A stretch of 10,367 nt of DNA. Source: Deltaproteobacteria bacterium. Lineage in GTDB: Bacteria; Bdellovibrionota; UBA1018; UBA923. The notes under the pieces were generated by a model. The model did not search any database. It was not told the DNA's origin and worked only from the letters and a program-made list of their open reading frames with translations. Positions 7,048 through 10,367 of the stretch are shown here, in pieces. The position numbers were made by a program, and so were the translations under genes. The stretch spans positions 1 to 10,367 of the forward strand of contig JACQAW010000322.1 in the NCBI GenBank assembly GCA_016194725.1, written 5' to 3'. Each line of letters begins with the position of its first letter. Position 1 is the stretch's first letter.

Positions 7048-7839
7048 ATGAGTAGAATTAAGCACAAGATCATGAAAAAATTTCCAGTATTTCCAGTGAG
7101 TTATATCAAGGGCTTTGGACTAGGGGTGGGGGCAACCCTCCTGGGTATGACTATTTCAGCCTTTTTCTTCCGTGAATCCCTACTTATCGCCAGCACGGGC
7201 CTGACCGCGATATTTCTCGTCACCCTCATGAACGAGCTGCTCACCGAGAATCGCGATGCCATCTGGGTGCACCGGCGCTCGGCCTGGACCGCAAATTCGG
7301 TGCTCACGCTCAAAGTCGTCACCATCTTCATGAGCGTTTTCGGCGCCACCATCGCGTGCCAGCTGGCTGCGCCCGTCTATTTTCTGGCGCCCGTCACTCA
7401 GGCCGGCCCCTTGTTCAGCAATCAGGCCGGGCCGCTGTTCCTGCACAATCTGCGTGTGCTCATTGCGTGCATGCTGCTGGCCTTCATATATCGAGGCGCG
7501 GGCATTTTGCTCGTCATCTGCTGGAACGCGATGATCTGGTCGCTCTCGATTTTTTCCTTCATCCATTCCGCCCACGAAACCGGAGTTCCCCACGCCTGGT
7601 TCTACACCCTGGCTGTCATGCCCCACCTGATCCTGGAAACCGTCTCCTACGTCACCGCAGGAATGACCGGAGTATTCCTGTCGAAGGCCATTTTCAAATA
7701 CAAGCTGTCGTCCTCGAAGTTCTTCCGAGTATCCCGAGCCTGCGTAGTAATCCTACTCGCCTCAGTCGTATGCCTGTGGCTGGCCATGAAGTTCGAAGTA
7801 AGCCTGGCCCAATCCGTCCTAAACGAACTCAAACGCTAA
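7048..7839 (+). CDS. SpoIIM-like (stage II sporulation protein M family) integral membrane protein
   Basis: A 263-residue polytopic protein with about six hydrophobic segments, near residues 23-41, 45-61, 86-115, 131-173 (probably two helices), 186-215 and 231-249. The second half fits the SpoIIM/DUF95 pattern: an Asn near the start of a helix (LFLHNLRV, residue 134), a Gly-rich helix with Asn (GILLVICWNAMIWSL), then MPHLILE at 191-197 followed by a Gly-containing helix (VTAGMTGVFLSKA). This matches the family's conserved PHG.xE-type loop, with Leu in place of the usual Gly. In Bacillus, SpoIIM works with SpoIID and SpoIIP in peptidoglycan remodelling during engulfment. The wider family occurs in non-sporulating bacteria where its role is unclear, so sporulation is not implied. 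Start ATG 7048 has no visible Shine-Dalgarno; ATG 7072 (MKKFPV) is an equally possible start. A large inverted repeat follows the stop codon. Confidence 0.85.
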   Translation: MSRIKHKIMKKFPVFPVSYIKGFGLGVGATLLGMTISAFFFRESLLIASTGLTAIFLVTLMNELLTENRDAIWVHRRSAWTANSVLTLKVVTIFMSVFGATIACQLAAPVYFLAPVTQAGPLFSNQAGPLFLHNLRVLIACMLLAFIYRGAGILLVICWNAMIWSLSIFSFIHSAHETGVPHAWFYTLAVMPHLILETVSYVTAGMTGVFLSKAIFKYKLSSSKFFRVSRACVVILLASVVCLWLAMKFEVSLAQSVLNELKR

Positions 7840-7848
7840 TTAACCTCT

Positions 7849-8010
7849 GGGGTCCCATCTTTTCTCCCCCGCGCCCATCGACATTAAAAAAAATGGCAAA
7901 ACGCTCCCGAAGGGGCGCGAAGCGCAGTTCCCGCAGCACCAGCTGCGGGCTGTCTGAGGCTTTGCCATTTTTTTTGGCGATGGGCGCGGGGGGGGGGAAA
8001 GATGGGGGTC
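7849..8010. repeat. 162-bp inverted-repeat element between convergent genes, probable bidirectional terminator
   Basis: Long imperfect terminal inverted repeats face each other. CCCATCTTT (about 7854-7862) matches AAAGATGGG (7998-8006). CCCCCGCGCCCATCG (7866-7880) pairs with CGATGGGCGCGGGGG (7978-7992). AAAAAAAATGGCAAA (7886-7900) pairs with TTTGCCATTTTTTTT (7961-7975). Inside are small hairpins, including CCCGCAG/CTGCGGG (7930-7936 with 7943-7949) and GCGC-GAA-GCGC (7915-7925). A run of 10 G sits at 7988-7997 against only five C in the opposite arm. GGGGTC occurs at both ends (7849-7854 and 8005-8010) and could be a target duplication or part of the palindrome. The A8/T8 arms give a U run after the inner stem on either strand, so it should terminate both converging genes. 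It fills the whole gap and touches the stop codon of the acetyltransferase gene. Confidence 0.85.
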
Positions 8011-8518
8011 AGAAGTAAGTAGGCATGATAATTTCTTGCCATCGCTCGCGAGTAACTTCTCGACCCCCACTCAAGCGCAGCATGGGAACGCTGCCATCAG
8101 ACTTGGAGCGGAACCTTTCAGGCGCAGGGCTGAATCCCAGATTCTGGTAAATCTTAGGCGAGATATCGGAATGCAGGAAAAAGGCATCGACCCCTTCGCA
8201 CTCGAGCGACTCCATCAGCATGGCCAGAAAAATCGATGCGTACCCGCGATGCCGCTGCGAGGCCATGGTTGCGATGCTGCCAATACCCACGGCCCGTTCC
8301 GAAACCACGCCACCGAAGGCCGTAAGCGGATAAACGATGCACGACGACAGCAGAGTGCCATTGTCATCATCGAGCACGTAAAACGTGCCCTGCTTGTACT
8401 TATAAGAGGCCAGGCAGGAATCAAGAAACATCTGTACGGGAAGACCGGCGCCCCAGGCGTCGTACCCCATCAGAAAGACTTCATCGAGCTCTTGCGGCTG
8501 TGCGCTCCGTACGTTCAC
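8009..8518 (-). CDS. GNAT-family N-acetyltransferase
   Basis: A 169-residue single-domain protein that should transfer an acetyl group from acetyl-CoA to an amine of an unknown acceptor. The acetyl-CoA binding motif A is clear: beta strand VGIGSIATMASQ, then the loop Q88-R-H-R-G-Y-A94 and helix SIFLAMLMESLE. The second half has the usual strand-helix end DAFFLHSDISPKIYQNLGF (111-129), with the Tyr at 124 where a general acid often sits. The length is normal for a one-domain GNAT. Translation starts at GTG 8516-8518; the nearest upstream ATG is out of frame. The stop codon (8009-8011) lies at the edge of the inverted-repeat element. It follows the DedA-family gene by 31 bp on the same strand and is probably co-transcribed with it. 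The substrate cannot be told from the sequence. Confidence 0.93.
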   Translation of the reverse strand: MNVRSAQPQELDEVFLMGYDAWGAGLPVQMFLDSCLASYKYKQGTFYVLDDDNGTLLSSCIVYPLTAFGGVVSERAVGIGSIATMASQRHRGYASIFLAMLMESLECEGVDAFFLHSDISPKIYQNLGFSPAPERFRSKSDGSVPMLRLSGGREVTRERWQEIIMPTYF

Positions 8519-8549
8519 AAAAATATAGTACCATTTGGGATGCCCGCGT

Positions 8550-9197
8550 CTATAGGGCGTTTACGGGCGTCGCTTGCTTTCGCTTCACGTACATGACCAA
8601 TGCATAGGCCGCTGCAAGAACTATGACAGCCCCCACAAACCATTGCAATTTATCGCGGCAAACCGCCACCAGAGTCTCGGGCGAGTCCAGCAGATCGGGA
8701 CGGTCACCGATCACCTTCACGCCCCACCAGCTCAAAATCGTGCACCAAAGTCCTGCGCCCAGCGTCGTCGCAGCCGAAAATCGAACAATATTCATCTTCA
8801 ATATTCCTGCCGGAATCGAGATCAGGTGGCGGACAACGGGAAGCAGACGTGAGAAAAATATGCCGGCTACGCCGTAGCGCGTGATCCAGGCTTCGGCCAG
8901 GAGTAGCTTCTTTTCTGGCACCAAGAAATATTTTCCGTACCGTGCAACGACCGGGGCGCCAACCGCCCGGGAAACAACGTAGCTGACCAGCGAGCCGGCA
9001 TAGCTGCCCACGGTACCGGCCAGCACCACCAGCCAGAAGTCCATCTTGCCCTGCGCGGCCCAGAAGGCGGCAGGGGCCATGACGACTTCCGAAGGAATGG
9101 GAACAACCGAGCTTTCGATGGCCATGAGCACGAAAACCCCGACATAGCCCCAGTCGCGGACAAAGTTGAACCAGCTTACCAACATTTGATGAAACAT
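8550..9197 (-). CDS. DedA-family (VTT domain) membrane protein
   Basis: A 215-residue inner-membrane protein when started at ATG 9195-9197. A TTG at 9225-9227 would add ten residues. Family hallmarks appear in order: ESSVVPIPSE (28-37) with the acidic and Pro residues of the first re-entrant loop, GTVGSYAGSLVSY in the second hydrophobic segment, and FFSRLLPVVRHLISIPAG (114-131) with the conserved Arg residues, then LKMN. A last hydrophobic helix (VGAVIVLAAAYALVMYV) precedes a basic tail. DedA proteins are proton-linked membrane proteins, and some move undecaprenyl phosphate back across the inner membrane. This would suit the surface-sugar genes just upstream, but the subtype here is not determined. 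No strong Shine-Dalgarno supports either start. The gene is 31 bp upstream of the acetyltransferase gene and follows the reductase gene by 77 bp. Confidence 0.93.
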   Translation of the reverse strand: MFHQMLVSWFNFVRDWGYVGVFVLMAIESSVVPIPSEVVMAPAAFWAAQGKMDFWLVVLAGTVGSYAGSLVSYVVSRAVGAPVVARYGKYFLVPEKKLLLAEAWITRYGVAGIFFSRLLPVVRHLISIPAGILKMNIVRFSAATTLGAGLWCTILSWWGVKVIGDRPDLLDSPETLVAVCRDKLQWFVGAVIVLAAAYALVMYVKRKQATPVNAL

Positions 9198-9258
9198 GGA
9201 GTCGGGTATAGCATAGACGGCGGACAACGCCCATCTGACAAAAGATCAAAGGTCGGAC

Positions 9259-9273
9259 GCCCGCAAACCGGGC
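9259..9273 (-). terminator. Weak hairpin just after the nucleotide-sugar reductase gene
   Basis: On the minus strand GCCCG and CGGGC form a five-pair GC stem around a five-base loop, starting two bases after the TAA stop. Only scattered T residues follow, not a clean run. It may attenuate rather than end transcription into the DedA gene, or protect the mRNA end. Confidence 0.3.
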
Positions 9274-9274
9274 C

Positions 9275-10276
9275 TTAGCGAGTATATAACCACTTGAGCG
9301 ACTCCAAAACCTCGGCGGCTCCAGCCGGCGCCCAGCCCAGCTCTGACTTGAGTTTGTCGCAAACCAAGCCGCCGTCGAGCGGCCGCAAGGCCTTCTGACC
9401 CAAAGCTTTGGTTTCGATGGGCTGAACCAGGGCCGAATCCAGGCCGAAAACCTTTGCAATCATCCCAGCAAAATCGGCGCGCACCAGCCGCGTGGCGCCT
9501 GCCACGTTATAGACTCCGCGGCAGCTCCGTCCCAGCAGCTCCAGTGTCGCCCGCGCAAGGTCATGCGCCCAGACCGGGTTTGCGAGCTGGTCGTTGGGAA
9601 CTGGCGTGGGCTTGCCCTGCCCCCAGGCCGCCAGCATCTGCATCAGAAAATTCTTCGAGCCCGGCAGATAATCATAAACACCAGTAGTGCGTATGATCAG
9701 CGAGGCGGGCGCATTGTTCTCGAGCCATTCCTCAATGAAAGCTTTCGAGCGCCCATATACCGAAAGCGGGGCGCGAGGCGCATTTTCAACGTACGGGCCC
9801 GCGACTCCGTCGAAAACATAATCGCTGCTGAAAAAAACCAGCGTGGCGCCAAAACGGTCACGCGCCCATTTCAGTACCGCGGCCGTATTGCGCTCATTGA
9901 CGCGTTCGCAGAACCGGGCATCGGCCTCGCACGCCTCGACATTGGTAAAAGCTGACGCGAATACCAGCGCCGTGCGTTTACCCGTCATTAGATTCGCGGC
10001 CAGCAGCTCGAGGGCCCGCAAAAGGGCCGGAGTGTCAGCTTCAAGATCGAGCGCGCACCATTTTACCTTCGCACCCCATTTCTTCGCGTCCTGCATCACC
10101 GTCGCGGCAAGCGGGCCGTCTGGCAGCGCGCATCCGGAATCTACCGTCGCCTTGCGCGAGGTAGCCACCAGCCTTGCATTCGAAAACTCAACCGCCAGCT
10201 CCAATACTCGGTGGCCGGTTTGCCCGGTACCTCCGATGACGATGAGCTGCTGAAACGGAAACTCCCGGGCAGCCAC
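9275..10276 (-). CDS. RmlD-like SDR nucleotide-sugar reductase (dTDP-4-dehydrorhamnose reductase family)
   Basis: A 333-residue extended short-chain dehydrogenase/reductase of RmlD type. The NAD(P)-binding loop is G15-G-T-G-Q-T-G21 after the strand QLIVI. The active-site strand SSDYVFDG is at 150-157 and the catalytic pair Y174-GRS-K178 follows. NPVWAHDLARATLELL in the substrate domain matches the RmlD family (there usually NPT..). Such enzymes reduce 4-keto nucleotide sugars, for example to dTDP-rhamnose. The upstream neighbour encodes a CDP-glucose-forming enzyme, so a CDP-linked 4-keto sugar is an equally good substrate guess. It is about 30 residues longer than typical RmlD because of an insert after the second strand (about 45-95). 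Translation begins at GTG 10274-10276, three bases after the upstream stop, with GGAG inside the end of the upstream gene, so the two are probably translationally coupled. Confidence 0.92.
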   Translation of the reverse strand: MAAREFPFQQLIVIGGTGQTGHRVLELAVEFSNARLVATSRKATVDSGCALPDGPLAATVMQDAKKWGAKVKWCALDLEADTPALLRALELLAANLMTGKRTALVFASAFTNVEACEADARFCERVNERNTAAVLKWARDRFGATLVFFSSDYVFDGVAGPYVENAPRAPLSVYGRSKAFIEEWLENNAPASLIIRTTGVYDYLPGSKNFLMQMLAAWGQGKPTPVPNDQLANPVWAHDLARATLELLGRSCRGVYNVAGATRLVRADFAGMIAKVFGLDSALVQPIETKALGQKALRPLDGGLVCDKLKSELGWAPAGAAEVLESLKWLYTR

Positions 10277-10279
10277 GGC

Positions 10280-10367
10280 TCATTTTCTCCAGGGCGGATG
10301 CCCCGAAGCCCACAGCTCGCGCAGCAGAGTCACGTCGCGCATCGTATCCATGCATTGCCAGAAACCA
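10280..10367 (-). CDS. rfbF: Glucose-1-phosphate cytidylyltransferase, C-terminal end only
   Basis: The last 28 residues are visible, ending at a TGA (10280-10282); the rest lies beyond the right edge. The peptide reads GFWQCMDTMRDVTLLRELWA followed by SGHPPWRK. This matches the very conserved C-terminus of RfbF/DdhA enzymes (GFWQ.MDT.RD...LE.LW..G.APW). These enzymes join glucose-1-phosphate and CTP to make CDP-glucose, the entry point to CDP-3,6-dideoxyhexoses used in O-antigen and similar surface glycans. The usual next gene, a CDP-glucose 4,6-dehydratase, is not directly downstream; an RmlD-like reductase takes its place. The identification rests on a short but distinctive motif. Confidence 0.82.
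   Translation of the reverse strand, partial: GFWQCMDTMRDVTLLRELWASGHPPWRK

Noticed and set aside
7356..8018. 220-residue plus-strand frame running through the inverted repeat
   Set aside because: It lies out of frame inside the SpoIIM-like gene and its last third is translated palindrome; no motif supports it.
8704..9459. 251-residue minus-strand frame across the DedA and reductase genes
   Set aside because: It spans two well-recognised genes in a different frame and has no coherent domain.
1..10367. CRISPR arrays, transposases, integrases, phage genes
   Set aside because: No regularly spaced direct repeats and no such protein motifs were seen on either strand; the only repeats are the two palindromic elements.

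Overview
This is a GC-rich bacterial chromosomal segment, coding almost end to end, with genes on both strands. Several products carry Sec or lipoprotein signals, so the cell exports many proteins. The nucleotide-sugar genes and the lipoprotein suggest a Gram-negative-type envelope. The first gene encodes an exported protein whose mature end is Asp-Arg-Gly-Gly-Gly rich with a later HEYLG string; this, plus exported ankyrin proteins and many unrecognised lipoproteins, resembles Bdellovibrionota/Oligoflexia-like bacteria. That placement is an inference from style, not from a marker gene.

Layout. Positions 1-890 (minus) hold most of a secreted protein of unknown function that runs off the left edge. 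It diverges across a 120-bp promoter region from a secreted protein with C-terminal ankyrin-like repeats (1011-2615, plus). A hairpin terminator (2643-2685) separates that gene from a soluble helical-repeat protein ending in two winged-helix-like segments, probably a regulator (2720-4159), followed by a Ser/Thr/Gly-rich lipoprotein (4226-5473). The next 200 bp hold a 125-bp near-perfect palindrome that runs into the encoded CCA end of a tRNA-Arg(UCG) gene (5670-5746, minus). Beyond it are a membrane-anchored TIM-barrel-like protein (5797-6993, minus) and, diverging from it, a SpoIIM-like membrane protein (7048-7839, plus). A second long inverted repeat (7849-8010) fills the gap between that gene and a convergent GNAT acetyltransferase.

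The right end is a minus-strand run read from the right edge: the C-terminus of a glucose-1-phosphate cytidylyltransferase (RfbF type), then an RmlD-like nucleotide-sugar reductase coupled to it, a DedA-family membrane protein and the GNAT acetyltransferase. The first two belong to activated-deoxysugar synthesis for a surface polysaccharide. The DedA protein may recycle the lipid carrier, but whether it shares their transcript is unproven.

The points most worth a second look are the two long palindromic elements, one touching a tRNA and one filling a convergent gap with a 10-G run, and the helical-repeat/double winged-helix protein. No CRISPR array, transposase, phage gene or rRNA was seen.
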